64,000 nt of DNA, from assembly GCA_040882225.1 (NCBI GenBank), contig JBBEBR010000006.1, positions 1 through 64,000 on the forward strand, given 5' to 3'. The DNA comes from Gracilimonas sp040882225. Lineage in GTDB: Bacteria > Bacteroidota > Rhodothermia > Balneolales > Balneolaceae. A program made the position numbers and the translations under genes. Of this stretch, positions 49,466 through 59,442 are shown one piece after another; the first letter of the stretch is position 1; every line of letters starts with the position of its first letter. Below the pieces are notes generated by a model. It did not search any database and was not told the DNA's origin. It saw nothing but the letters and a program-made list of their open reading frames with translations.

Positions 49466-51499
49466 ATGTCAGCTCAAAAACGAATTCTTGTTACATCAGC
49501 TTTACCTTACGCGAACGGCCCTCTGCACCTCGGACATCTTGCCGGTGCTTATTTAACTCCCGATTTTTATGTGCGTTACAAAAGGCTGACTGATGCGGAC
49601 ATCGTCTATATTTGCGGATCGGATGAACATGGAGTTCCCATCACAATTGCAGCTGAAAAAGAAGGCGTTTCCCCACAGGATATTGTAGACCGCTATCATG
49701 AAATGAATAAAAAAGTGTTCGAAGAATTCGGCATCTCCTTCGACTATTATGGGCGTACGAGTTCGAAAATACATCATGAGACTTCCCAGGAATTTTTCAC
49801 CACGCTTTACGAAAAAGGCTTCTTCAAAAAGAAAACGGAGAAACAATTATATGATGAAAAAGCGAACATGTTTTTACCCGATCGCTATGTAAAAGGCACC
49901 TGTCCAAACTGCGGTTTTGAAGAAGCGTATGGAGATCAATGCGAAAACTGCGGTACGTCTTTGTCTCCATCAGAATTAAAAAATCCCAAGAGCGCACTTA
50001 CCGGTGAAACTCCCCAATTAAAGGAAACCGAGCATTGGTATATGCCTTTGGGTGATGTTCAGCCTAAGCTCGAAAAGTGGATTGAAACCCGCGAAAACTG
50101 GAAGCCAAATGTAATGGGACAAGTGAAAAGTTGGCTAAAAGATGGCCTTGCTGATCGCGCAGCTACCCGCGATTTAAGCTGGGGAGTTCCGGTTCCTCTG
50201 AAGGAAGCTGAAGGCAAGGTGCTGTATGTTTGGTTTGATGCGCCTATCGGCTACGTTTCTGCAACCAAAGAATGGGCGATGGCAAAAGGCGAACCAGAAA
50301 AGTGGAAAGATTACTGGCAGAATACTGATACCGAGCTCTATCATTTTATTGGGAAAGACAACATCGTTTTTCACTGCATTATGTTTCCTGTTATTTTGAT
50401 GGAACACGGTGGTTATGTACTTCCTAAAAATGTACCCGCCAATGAATTTCTAAATCTTGAAGGCAAAAAGTTGTCTACCTCTCGTGGTTGGGCGGTTTGG
50501 CTGCATGAATATTTAGAAGATTTTGAACCGGATTTACTCCGTTATGCTTTAGGAGTGACTCTTCCTGAAACCAAAGATTCCGATTTCTCCTGGAAAGATT
50601 TTCAGGGACGGGTGAATTCGGAGCTGGCTGATGTTCTGGGGAATTTTATTTTCAGGACGCTTTCTTTTACTGCTAAATTTGCTGATTCTAAAATACCGGA
50701 GCTTAAAAATCCTTCCGAATTGGATACGGAGACGTTGAATTCCATCACCGAACAAAAGCAAAAGGTGACGGAAGCTTATGAGAATTTTAAGTTCAAGGAA
50801 GCGATTAACGAAACGATGAACCTGGCACGTATCGGAAACCGTTATTTTACGGAAACTGAGCCCTGGAAAACCCGTAATTCCGAACCTGATAAATGCAATA
50901 ATACCTTATATGTAAGCGCCCAAATTTGCGCCGCTCTCTCCTGCTTATTTGAACCTGTGCTTCCCACAAAAATGAAAGTTCTGCGTTCTCAGCTTGGTTT
51001 GGTAGATGATTTTAACTGGGATGAAATTCATTCAGAGATGCTGCAAAACGGAGCTTCTATCAAACAAGGAGAAATTTTATTTGAAAAAATTGAGGATGTA
51101 GTGATTAACGCACAACTTCAGAAATTGAAAGACAAAGCAAAAGCCGCTAACCCTCTCCCCGATTTCCCGGAGATAAAAGAAAATATCGGGTTTGAGGATT
51201 TTATGAAGCTGGATATCCGGGCGGGAAAAATCCTAAAGGCTGAAAAAATTGAAAAGTCGAATAAACTTTTAAAGCTGGAAGTGGATTTAGGCCTTGAAAA
51301 GCGAATCATTGTTTCCGGAATAGCCAAAGATTTTGACGCTAAAAATATCATCGGACAAAAAGTGAGTGTGGTAGCAAATCTCGCACCAAAAAAATTAATG
51401 GGCATCCCCAGCCAGGGAATGATTTTAATGGCTGAAAATAGTGAAGGAAATCTTCATTTTGTGGAAACTTCTGCTGAACCCGGCAGTCCGATTACTTAG
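49466..51499 (+). CDS. metG: Methionyl-tRNA synthetase
   Basis: This 677-residue class I synthetase charges tRNA-Met. The HIGH-type motif is PLHLGHLAGAYL, the KMSKS-type motif is KLSTSR, and a zinc knuckle CPNCGFEEAYGDQCENC lies in the connective peptide. The C-terminal 110 residues are a tRNA-binding EMAPII-like domain (FMKLDIRAGKILKAEKIEKS). The full-length form with dimerising tail is common in Bacteroidota. It stands alone after the repeat region. Confidence 0.97.
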   Translation: MSAQKRILVTSALPYANGPLHLGHLAGAYLTPDFYVRYKRLTDADIVYICGSDEHGVPITIAAEKEGVSPQDIVDRYHEMNKKVFEEFGISFDYYGRTSSKIHHETSQEFFTTLYEKGFFKKKTEKQLYDEKANMFLPDRYVKGTCPNCGFEEAYGDQCENCGTSLSPSELKNPKSALTGETPQLKETEHWYMPLGDVQPKLEKWIETRENWKPNVMGQVKSWLKDGLADRAATRDLSWGVPVPLKEAEGKVLYVWFDAPIGYVSATKEWAMAKGEPEKWKDYWQNTDTELYHFIGKDNIVFHCIMFPVILMEHGGYVLPKNVPANEFLNLEGKKLSTSRGWAVWLHEYLEDFEPDLLRYALGVTLPETKDSDFSWKDFQGRVNSELADVLGNFIFRTLSFTAKFADSKIPELKNPSELDTETLNSITEQKQKVTEAYENFKFKEAINETMNLARIGNRYFTETEPWKTRNSEPDKCNNTLYVSAQICAALSCLFEPVLPTKMKVLRSQLGLVDDFNWDEIHSEMLQNGASIKQGEILFEKIEDVVINAQLQKLKDKAKAANPLPDFPEIKENIGFEDFMKLDIRAGKILKAEKIEKSNKLLKLEVDLGLEKRIIVSGIAKDFDAKNIIGQKVSVVANLAPKKLMGIPSQGMILMAENSEGNLHFVETSAEPGSPIT

Positions 51500-51519
51500 A
51501 AAATTATAAATTTTGAATT

Positions 51520-53514
51520 TTGAATTTTAAATCTTCTTTCGGCTGTAGCTTTGATGAGAATACTACTGTGTTTCGGCTTTTTGCACCTTCTGCTGTGGAA
51601 GTTGCTGTTATTATTTATTCCGCTTTTGAGGATGAAGAGGGACTCCATTTCCCCATGCAAAAAAACAACGAGGGAATTTGGGAGTGCTCAATTCAGGATA
51701 CTTTTATAGGAAAATGGTATGCCTACAAACTTGAAAGAGTTAGTCAGTTCAATGATGATGGAGTGATAAAGCTAAATCAGCCGGTTGCTGATCCCTGGAG
51801 TAAACATGTAACTTCAGTAAATCATCACCTCAGATTTCCCAAGACAAAAATAACCCCGCCAGAAAATTTTGATTGGGAAGGTGATAATTTTGCGACCCCG
51901 GCTGATCCCCGGGATTTGGTTATCTATGAAGCGCATATTAAAGATATGGTGGCTCACCCCTCCTCCAAAACCCAGGTAAGAGGAGTTTATAATGATTTTT
52001 GTGAGGCTGAAGTTGGGGGAATCAGTCATCTAAAAAAACTTGGTGTAAACGCCGTCGAATTTCTTCCACTACAGAGTTTCGCTTATTTCGAACCTCCTTT
52101 TCAAGAAGAAACTGAGGAAGGAGTTAAGAATATCTGGAATTCTTATTCCCGCAATTATTGGGGTTATATGACTTCTTTTCACTTCGCGCCAGAAACTACC
52201 TATGCTTCCGACGCTACTTTAGAACCGGGCGCTGTGGTTGGTAAAAGCGAAAAAGCCGCCTCGGAGCTTAAACAGGTTGTAAAGAATCTTCACAAAGAAG
52301 GAATTTCTGTAATTATGGATGTGGTGTATAATCACGCCTCCCAGTTCGATTTAAATCCGCTTAAACTTACCGCGAAGGAACATTATTTTCGGCTTGATGA
52401 AAAAGGTAATTACCTGAATGACAGCTGGACCGGCAACGACATTGAAACGAGTACCAAATATTCGAGAAAATTGATTGTTGAATCCGTGAAATACTGGATG
52501 AATGAGTTTCATATTGACGGGTTTCGGTTCGATTTAGCTGGTTTAATTGATTGGGAAACCGTGGATGAAATCAAAAAAGAAGCACAGAAAATAAACCCAA
52601 ATGTAATTCTGATTGCAGAACCCTGGGGTGGTGATTATAAACCGGCTGGATTTTCAGATCATGGCTGGACTTCCTGGAACGACCTCTTCCGTAACTATTT
52701 TAAAGGCTATGATCCACGAGAAATTGCGGGATATATTTTCGGAAATTGGAATCCTGATATTTCGCGTTTTGTGCTCGAAAATTTTATCAGAGGTACACTA
52801 CGAACAGAAGAAAAAGGCTTGTTTCTCACCTCAAAACATTCGCTCAATTATCTTGAAAGTCACGATCGTTACACTCTTGGCGACTATATCCGCATTGTCT
52901 TAGATCCCCAGAAAGCAGAAGAGGTATTTACTGACAAAGCTGCGATAACTGCGTTAAATCAGCAAGAAATGAAAGTGGCGAAGTTTGCCGCTCTTTGTCT
53001 TTTTGTAACACAAGGGGTAACTATGATTCATGCCGGACAGGAATGGGCTCGCTCAAAAGTGATTCATGATTCATCCGGAAAAGAAAGCAACAAAGGAAAG
53101 TTGGATTACGACAGTTACAATAAAGACAATGAAACCAATTGGCTGAATTTCAATGAAATCGAGATCAACAAAACTCTCTTTGATTACTATAAAGGATTGA
53201 TTGCATTACGGCTTTCTGCACCCGCACTACGAAAAGCTGAGCCTCAGGAAGTTCATTTCAAAGTATATAATGATCCACTTCACATAACTTTCTCAATTGA
53301 TGGAAAAAGTACTAAAGATAATTACGATTACTTTGTATCATTGAACGCAAATAAAGATCAGACACACGAAATTAAAATTCCTGATGGCTACTGGGAAATG
53401 GTTATAAATTCAGAAAAAGCGGGCACCGATACTATTGAAAGCATTCGGCATGCCTATGATTTACAACCTTGCTCGGGAGTGGTTTTACGAAAGTTGCGAG
53501 TGACAGAAGCTTGA
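51520..53514 (+). CDS. GH13 enzyme of the pullulanase/glycogen-debranching type
   Basis: This 664-residue alpha-amylase-family enzyme has an N-terminal CBM48-like beta domain (TTVFRLFAPSAVEVAVIIYS). The catalytic triad is D338 (DGFRFDLAG), E367 (LIAEPWGGD) and D449 (LESHDRYTLGD), with VVYNHASQ before it. The layout fits type I pullulanase or isoamylase-like debranching of glycogen or starch. No secretion signal is visible, so it acts in the cytoplasm. The start is a TTG at 51520 inside an A/T-rich simple repeat. No glycogen genes lie nearby. Confidence 0.88.
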   Translation: MNFKSSFGCSFDENTTVFRLFAPSAVEVAVIIYSAFEDEEGLHFPMQKNNEGIWECSIQDTFIGKWYAYKLERVSQFNDDGVIKLNQPVADPWSKHVTSVNHHLRFPKTKITPPENFDWEGDNFATPADPRDLVIYEAHIKDMVAHPSSKTQVRGVYNDFCEAEVGGISHLKKLGVNAVEFLPLQSFAYFEPPFQEETEEGVKNIWNSYSRNYWGYMTSFHFAPETTYASDATLEPGAVVGKSEKAASELKQVVKNLHKEGISVIMDVVYNHASQFDLNPLKLTAKEHYFRLDEKGNYLNDSWTGNDIETSTKYSRKLIVESVKYWMNEFHIDGFRFDLAGLIDWETVDEIKKEAQKINPNVILIAEPWGGDYKPAGFSDHGWTSWNDLFRNYFKGYDPREIAGYIFGNWNPDISRFVLENFIRGTLRTEEKGLFLTSKHSLNYLESHDRYTLGDYIRIVLDPQKAEEVFTDKAAITALNQQEMKVAKFAALCLFVTQGVTMIHAGQEWARSKVIHDSSGKESNKGKLDYDSYNKDNETNWLNFNEIEINKTLFDYYKGLIALRLSAPALRKAEPQEVHFKVYNDPLHITFSIDGKSTKDNYDYFVSLNANKDQTHEIKIPDGYWEMVINSEKAGTDTIESIRHAYDLQPCSGVVLRKLRVTEA

Positions 53515-53559
53515 AATATTTTACGACGTCTTAAAATTAATCCTTAGGAGGAAAAACAC

Positions 53560-54906
53560 TTGGCTGCAACATCAACAACCGAACGTGGTTCATGGAATTC
53601 GAAACTTGGATTTATCCTTGCCGCTGCGGGATCAGCAGTTGGCCTCGGAAACATATGGGCCTTCCCAACAAAAGTAGCAACCGAAGGTGGTGCTGCTTAC
53701 TTAATTGTTTATCTCCTCTGTACCTTCGCTATTGGTTTTCCAGTGATGGTAGCCGAGTTAGCCATTGGGCGGCGTTCTGGAAAAAATCCCGTAGGAGCAT
53801 TTAAAGCTATAAGCTCAAATAAATTTTTCCCGCTCGTTGGTTTATGGGGTGTTATTTGCGGGGTGATGATTCTTTCCTTCTACACCGTTATTGCAGGCTG
53901 GGCCTTTGGCTATGCTTTCGAAGAAATCTTTTTCTTCTTTGGATGGGATAATGCCGCTAATTGGCTTACTGATACTGAGAATGGTTTTCGAAACGCCATA
54001 TTGGCTACCGCATTTATGATAATCACCATTAAAATTATCACCGGTGGTGTAAGTGATGGTATCGAACGGGCAACCAAATTCATGATGCCCATGTTAATTG
54101 GTATTATCGTAATTATGATTGTGTATGTGCTGTTGCAGCCAGGTAGCTCAGAAGGGGTTCGTGAATACTTACTACCGGATTTTAGCCGGATTAACGCGGA
54201 CCTAATTTTCTCTGCAATGGGCCAGGCATTTTTCTCTCTTTCTTTAGGGATGGGAGCTTTAATCACCTATGGTTCTTATCTCAATAAAAAAGAAAATATT
54301 CCGCAGGCGGCCGCTTTTGTAACACTTGCCGATGTAGGAATTGCTTTTCTTGCCGGTTTATTAATTATTCCAGCCATGTACCTCGCACAAAGCCAAGGTA
54401 TTACCATTGATGCAGGCGGTTCATTGGCATCGAGCACAGACTTAGTATTCCAAATTCTACCCGCTCTTTTTCACTCCATTGGTGGTGCTGTTGGTATGCT
54501 TCTTGGAGTTACATTCTTCCTGCTACTTAGTATTGCCGCATTAACCTCCACTATTTCTCTGCTTGAAGTTCCGGTTTCTTACGTAATTGATGAATTTGAA
54601 GTAAAACGTAAAAAAGCCGCTTGGATGGTAGGATTTGGGATTCTTGGCATTTCTGTAACTGTGGCTTTCTTTCCTGCGCTTATTGGTTTGTTCGATTATC
54701 TATTTAGCACCATTGGGCTTCCATTAGGTGGTTTTCTAATTTGTCTATTTGTAGGCTATGTTTGGAAAACAGAACAGGCCATAAACGAAATGGAATATGG
54801 CTTTGCAGGTATCAAACAGACGTTGTTTGTCAAGATTTGGCCCATATTTATTAAGTATATTTGCCCCGCTGCAATTCTTTATAATCTTGTTACTAATTTC
54901 ATTTAA
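53560..54906 (+). CDS. Neurotransmitter:sodium symporter-family transporter
   Basis: This 448-residue NSS (LeuT-like) protein has about 11 membrane helices. The signature LGFILAAAGSAVGLGNIWAF near residue 15 gives the sodium sites, and FFSLSLGMGALITYGSYLN is TM6-like. It should import amino acids with sodium. The TTG start at 53560 is supported by an exceptionally strong ribosome binding site TAGGAGGAA at about 53545-53553. It precedes efp by 65 bases. Confidence 0.92.
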   Translation: MAATSTTERGSWNSKLGFILAAAGSAVGLGNIWAFPTKVATEGGAAYLIVYLLCTFAIGFPVMVAELAIGRRSGKNPVGAFKAISSNKFFPLVGLWGVICGVMILSFYTVIAGWAFGYAFEEIFFFFGWDNAANWLTDTENGFRNAILATAFMIITIKIITGGVSDGIERATKFMMPMLIGIIVIMIVYVLLQPGSSEGVREYLLPDFSRINADLIFSAMGQAFFSLSLGMGALITYGSYLNKKENIPQAAAFVTLADVGIAFLAGLLIIPAMYLAQSQGITIDAGGSLASSTDLVFQILPALFHSIGGAVGMLLGVTFFLLLSIAALTSTISLLEVPVSYVIDEFEVKRKKAAWMVGFGILGISVTVAFFPALIGLFDYLFSTIGLPLGGFLICLFVGYVWKTEQAINEMEYGFAGIKQTLFVKIWPIFIKYICPAAILYNLVTNFI

Positions 54907-54971
54907 ACAGGTTTGTTATCCAGTCAGTCAGGTGGTATTTTTGCTCAAAATTTTAAAGTGGGAATTAATTA

Positions 54972-55541
54972 ATGACTAAAATCTCTACATCAGATTTCAG
55001 GAACGGCTTGGTTCTGGATATGGATGGCGAACTCTATTCTATCACAGAGTTCCAGCATGTAAAACCGGGGAAAGGACCTGCTTTTGTTCGCACAAAAATA
55101 AAAGGGATTCTGAACGGGAAAAATATCGATAAAACCTGGAGATCGGGTGAAACCGCTTATTCAGTTCGTGTTGAACGCCATGAGTTTCAGTATTTATACA
55201 ACGACGGCCAAATGTACTTCTTCATGCACAACGAAACATTTGAGCAAGTTCCAATCAATGCTAATCAGGTAGAGCGGAAAGATTTTCTTGTAGAAGGCCA
55301 AACCTGTTCGGTTCTAATGAATGCAGATGATGATAAAGTACTGTATGCCGAGCCACCAGATCATATTGAAGCGGTCATTGCTCAAACAGATCCAGGACTT
55401 CGTGGAGATACCGCACAGGGCGCCAGTAAACCCGCTACGTTGGAAACCGGAGCCGTAGTTCAGGTGCCGCTTTTCATCAACGAAGGCGAAAAAATAAGAG
55501 TTGATACAAGAACCGGTGAATACTTAGAACGAGCTAAATAA
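54972..55541 (+). CDS. efp: Elongation factor P
   Basis: This 189-residue three-domain protein enters the ribosomal E site to speed proline-proline bonds. The loop KPGKGPAFVR holds K34, the residue beta-lysylated in many bacteria; whether a modifying enzyme exists is not visible here. The C-terminal domain ends VDTRTGEYLERAK as in the family. The gene is followed by accB 7 bases later, a conserved order in Bacteroidota. Confidence 0.97.
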   Translation: MTKISTSDFRNGLVLDMDGELYSITEFQHVKPGKGPAFVRTKIKGILNGKNIDKTWRSGETAYSVRVERHEFQYLYNDGQMYFFMHNETFEQVPINANQVERKDFLVEGQTCSVLMNADDDKVLYAEPPDHIEAVIAQTDPGLRGDTAQGASKPATLETGAVVQVPLFINEGEKIRVDTRTGEYLERAK

Positions 55542-55548
55542 TTATATC

Positions 55549-56022
55549 ATGGATTTAAAACTCATAAAAAACATTCTTAATCTCATATCCGAAAGCGAGG
55601 TAGATGAAGTTTCTATTGAGGAAGGAGATTTCAAAATCAAAGTAAAAAAAACCGGTACTATTGAGCAGGTTACTTATGCACAACCGGTGGCACAGCAGCA
55701 ACCTGCTCCTCCTCAGCCTTCCGCACCGCCAACTGCTTCAGAACAAACGGAGTCTGTGCAGGCAACAGAGCCAAATGTAGATGGTGAAACGGTTAAATCT
55801 CCAATCGTGGGCACTTATTATGAAGCGCCTTCACCCGAATCCCCTAATTTCATAAAAGAGGGCGATAAAGTGAAAGTGGGGCAAACCCTTTGTATTGTGG
55901 AAGCAATGAAGATTATGAATGAGATTGATGCAGAATTCTCCGGTACTGTGCAAAAAATACTGGTGAATAATGCCCAGCCTGTTGAGTACGATCAACCTTT
56001 ATTTATCATCAAAAAAGACTAA
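55549..56022 (+). CDS. accB: Biotin carboxyl carrier protein of acetyl-CoA carboxylase
   Basis: This 157-residue protein has an N-terminal helix-strand segment, a Pro/Gln/Ala-rich flexible linker (residues 45-70) and a C-terminal biotinyl domain whose biotinylated Lys is 121 in VEAMKIMNE. The biotin arm shuttles carboxyl for fatty acid synthesis. It is 8 bases upstream of accC and 7 downstream of efp. Confidence 0.97.
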   Translation: MDLKLIKNILNLISESEVDEVSIEEGDFKIKVKKTGTIEQVTYAQPVAQQQPAPPQPSAPPTASEQTESVQATEPNVDGETVKSPIVGTYYEAPSPESPNFIKEGDKVKVGQTLCIVEAMKIMNEIDAEFSGTVQKILVNNAQPVEYDQPLFIIKKD

Positions 56023-56030
56023 CGGCTTTC

Positions 56031-57386
56031 ATGTTTAAAAAAATTCTGATCGCCAACCGTGGTGAAATCGCTCTTCGAGTTATCCGAACCTGTCGGGAAA
56101 TGGGTATCAAAACGGTGGCTGTTTATTCTACCGCCGATGTCGATAGCCTTCACGTTAAATTTGCAGATGAGGCAGTTTGTATTGGGCCTCCTCCGGGTAA
56201 AGAAAGTTATCTGAAAATTCCCAGCATTTTGGCTGCCGCTGAAATTACCAACGCCGAAGCCATTCATCCCGGTTATGGATTTCTTGCTGAAAATGCCGAG
56301 TTCTCTCGCATCTGTGGAGAACACGATATCAAATTCATTGGGCCTTCTCCTGAAGCCATTAATAGGATGGGAGACAAAGCAGTAGCAAAAGCCACCATGA
56401 TTAAAAATAAGGTTCCCGTTGTTCCGGGAAGTGATGGTGTGGTTGAAAGCTATGAAGACGCAAAAAAGATCTGTGATGAAATCGGTTACCCTGTTATTAT
56501 TAAAGCTTCAGCTGGTGGCGGAGGCCGTGGAATGCGGCTCGTAAATGAAGCATCTGAGCTGGAACAAAATTTTCAGATGTGCAGAAATGAAGCAGAATCC
56601 GCTTTCGGAAATGCCGCCGTTTATATTGAGCGCTTTGTCCTTAATCCGCATCACGTTGAAATTCAGATTATCGGAGACAGCCATGGCAATGTTATCCACT
56701 TGGGAGAAAGAGATTGCTCGCTACAGCGCAGGCATCAAAAATTATTAGAAGAAGCCCCCTCTCCTCTTATGACACCAGAATTAAGAGAAAGAATGGGTAC
56801 AGCGGCTGTTAATGCCGGGAAATCTGTGAATTATGAAGGAGCCGGAACTGTTGAATTTCTTGTAGATGATGATCATAACTTCTACTTCATGGAAATGAAC
56901 ACACGCATACAAGTAGAGCATCCTGTTACGGAAGAAGTAACAGGAATTGACTTAATCGAAGAGCAAATAAGAGTTGCAGCAGGTGAAAAACTGAAACCCG
57001 CTCCTTTGGAAATCAAAACTCATGCCATTGAATGCCGAATTAACGCGGAAGATCCCGCTCATAATTTCAGGCCATCGGCTGGTGAAATTAAAGTCTTTCA
57101 TCCCCCGGGTGGACGTGGAGTACGTTTAGATACTCATGCTTATGCCGGTTACCGGATCCCTCCTTTTTATGACTCCATGATTGCCAAGCTCATTGTTTGT
57201 GCGCCTACCAGGCTCGAAGCCATCAACAAAATGAAAAGAGCCCTGGAAGAGTTCATCATCGAAGGAGTTAAAACTACTATTCCTTATCACCTCCAGTTAA
57301 TGGACGATGAGAATTTCCTGAAAGGAGATTTTGACACAAAATACCTTGAAAGATCTTTTAAATATATACCTAAGGAAACAACATGA
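56031..57386 (+). CDS. accC: Biotin carboxylase of acetyl-CoA carboxylase
   Basis: This 451-residue ATP-grasp enzyme carboxylates biotin on AccB. KKILIANRGEIALRVIRTCR starts the pre-ATP-grasp domain, the P-loop-like KASAGGGGRGMR sits in the ATP domain, and EMNTRIQVEHPVTEEVTG carries the catalytic Glu/Asn/Arg set. The length is typical. The start overlaps nothing upstream, but the gcvH start overlaps the stop by four bases. Confidence 0.97.
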   Translation: MFKKILIANRGEIALRVIRTCREMGIKTVAVYSTADVDSLHVKFADEAVCIGPPPGKESYLKIPSILAAAEITNAEAIHPGYGFLAENAEFSRICGEHDIKFIGPSPEAINRMGDKAVAKATMIKNKVPVVPGSDGVVESYEDAKKICDEIGYPVIIKASAGGGGRGMRLVNEASELEQNFQMCRNEAESAFGNAAVYIERFVLNPHHVEIQIIGDSHGNVIHLGERDCSLQRRHQKLLEEAPSPLMTPELRERMGTAAVNAGKSVNYEGAGTVEFLVDDDHNFYFMEMNTRIQVEHPVTEEVTGIDLIEEQIRVAAGEKLKPAPLEIKTHAIECRINAEDPAHNFRPSAGEIKVFHPPGGRGVRLDTHAYAGYRIPPFYDSMIAKLIVCAPTRLEAINKMKRALEEFIIEGVKTTIPYHLQLMDDENFLKGDFDTKYLERSFKYIPKETT

Positions 57387-57763
57387 GCCTTCCCGCCGAT
57401 TTAAAATATACCCGCGAACACGAATGGATTAAGAATAACGGTGATGGCACCGCAACCATTGGAATTACCGATTTCGCTCAAAGCGAATTAGGTGATATTG
57501 TTTTTGTGGAGCTGGAATCTGCTGATTTCGAATTTTCTAAAGACGACGCCTTTGGAACTGTTGAAGCCGTTAAAACCGTATCGGAATTATATGCTCCAAT
57601 AGACGGTGAGATTGTTGAAGTAAATGCCAAGCTTGAGGATGAGCCAGAATTGGTGAACGAAGATCCTTATGGCGATGGCTGGATGATAAAGATAAAAGTA
57701 AATGATAAGTCTCAACTGGACGCTTTACTTACAGCAGAAGAGTATCAGGAAGTAATCGCATAA
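57383..57763 (+). CDS. gcvH: Glycine cleavage system H protein
   Basis: This 126-residue lipoyl carrier has the lipoylated Lys 64 in FGTVEAVKTVSELYAP. It transfers the aminomethyl group from P to T protein in glycine cleavage. The other gcv genes are not in the window. Overlap with accC suggests joint translation of the two carrier/carboxylase genes, a known but odd order. Confidence 0.97.
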   Translation: MSLPADLKYTREHEWIKNNGDGTATIGITDFAQSELGDIVFVELESADFEFSKDDAFGTVEAVKTVSELYAPIDGEIVEVNAKLEDEPELVNEDPYGDGWMIKIKVNDKSQLDALLTAEEYQEVIA

Positions 57764-57775
57764 TCATTTTATTTC

Positions 57776-59326
57776 ATGCAAAACCGACATTCGGAATGGA
57801 TTTTAATTCTCGATTTTGGCTCTCAGGTTACTCAACTCATCGCGCGTCGGTTAAGAGAGATCAATGTTTACTGTGAAATCCACCCATTTAATGTAGATCT
57901 GAAAAAAGTCTCTGTTCCAAAACCTCATGGAATCATTCTTTCCGGTGGGCCCAAAAGTGTGTACGATGAAGGTGCACCCCATCTTCAGGAAGAAATTTTA
58001 AATTGGGGCGTTCCTATCCTGGGAATTTGCTATGGATTGCAATTATTCGCGCACACAGAAATTCCCGGAAGTGTTGAAAAAGCTGAGAAACGGGAGTATG
58101 GGCGAGCAAAACTTCTTATTGATAATTCCGAGGATTTATTGGCCGACCTTCCAAACGAAAGTACAGTTTGGATGAGTCATGGAGACCATATTCACGACCT
58201 TCCACCCTCCTACGATATTATCGCGCATACCAATAACGCCAAAGTAGCCGCTATCCGGCACAAAGAGCATCAATTCTATGGAGTGCAATTTCACCCCGAA
58301 GTAGCGCACACCGCGTATGGCAAACTGCTTTTAAAGAACTTCGCGATCAATATTTGTGGGTTGAAGGGCGACTGGACTTCTGCTTCTTTCATAGAAGAGC
58401 AAATTAAGATTGTCCGGAAAAAAGTTGGCAGCGACAGAGTATTGTGTGCCCTTTCGGGCGGCGTAGATTCAACTGTGGTTGCAACTCTTCTTCACAAAGC
58501 AATTGGCGATCAGTTACAATGTATTTTTGTTGATAACGGTTTACTTCGAAAGAACGAATTTCAGGATGTCCTCGATCTTTACATCAAAGATTTGCACCTG
58601 CCTGTTCGTGGAGTAGATGCATCCGAGACATTTTTGACCCGGCTTCATGGAGTATCCGATCCGGAAGAGAAAAGAAAAATCATCGGAAATACTTTTATTG
58701 ATATTTTTGATAAAGAAGTTGGCTCGGATGCCAGTTTTAAGTTTTTAGCTCAGGGCACTTTGTATCCTGATGTAATCGAAAGTGTTTCTTTGCAAGGCCC
58801 GTCAGCAACAATAAAGTCGCATCACAATGTGGGTGGCCTTCCCGATAAAATGAAATTAAAATTGATTGAGCCTGTTCGGGAGCTTTTCAAAGATGAAGTA
58901 AGAGAAGTTGGCCGGGCGCTTGGAATCCCCGAGCATTTTATAAAACGTCATCCTTTTCCCGGCCCAGGTTTAGGGATTCGGGTAATTGGAGATCTTAGTG
59001 CAGAAAGATTAGAACTTCTACGTCAAGCGGATTTTATTTTCATTGAGGAGCTCAAAAAACAAGAACTTTATGATTCTGTTTGGCAGGCTTTAGCGGTTCT
59101 TCTTCCCGTACAAAGCGTAGGTGTAATGGGTGATGAAAGAACCTATGAGTTTACCGTGGTCTTGCGCGCTGTAACGAGTTTAGACGGAATGACAGCCGAT
59201 TGGGCACATCTCCCCTACGATTTTCTTGCACATGTCTCCAACAGGATCATCAACGAAATCAAGGGCATTAACCGTGTTGTTTATGACATCAGCTCTAAAC
59301 CACCCGCTACTATTGAGTGGGAATAA
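57776..59326 (+). CDS. guaA: GMP synthase (glutamine-hydrolysing)
   Basis: This 516-residue protein combines a class I glutamine amidotransferase (GICYGLQLF with the catalytic Cys, HPEVAHT with the His) and an ATP pyrophosphatase (SGGVDSTV P-loop) plus a dimerisation tail ending TIEWE. It aminates XMP to GMP. The gene ends the efp-accB-accC-gcvH-guaA run, 12 bases after gcvH. Confidence 0.97.
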   Translation: MQNRHSEWILILDFGSQVTQLIARRLREINVYCEIHPFNVDLKKVSVPKPHGIILSGGPKSVYDEGAPHLQEEILNWGVPILGICYGLQLFAHTEIPGSVEKAEKREYGRAKLLIDNSEDLLADLPNESTVWMSHGDHIHDLPPSYDIIAHTNNAKVAAIRHKEHQFYGVQFHPEVAHTAYGKLLLKNFAINICGLKGDWTSASFIEEQIKIVRKKVGSDRVLCALSGGVDSTVVATLLHKAIGDQLQCIFVDNGLLRKNEFQDVLDLYIKDLHLPVRGVDASETFLTRLHGVSDPEEKRKIIGNTFIDIFDKEVGSDASFKFLAQGTLYPDVIESVSLQGPSATIKSHHNVGGLPDKMKLKLIEPVRELFKDEVREVGRALGIPEHFIKRHPFPGPGLGIRVIGDLSAERLELLRQADFIFIEELKKQELYDSVWQALAVLLPVQSVGVMGDERTYEFTVVLRAVTSLDGMTADWAHLPYDFLAHVSNRIINEIKGINRVVYDISSKPPATIEWE

Positions 59327-59442
59327 CAAACTTCTTTTTAGCTCATAAAAAGTTTGTTAAACCGTTTATTTTTCAGAAGCATTCTATCTCAGAACTTTTT
59401 AGTTTCTATGCTGTTATAGATGGACAACTAACCCATTATTCC

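Noticed and set aside
51500..51530. TTTTGAATTT tandem stretch as a regulatory element
   Set aside because: It is short low-complexity A/T-rich DNA just before a TTG start, and no second site supports a role.
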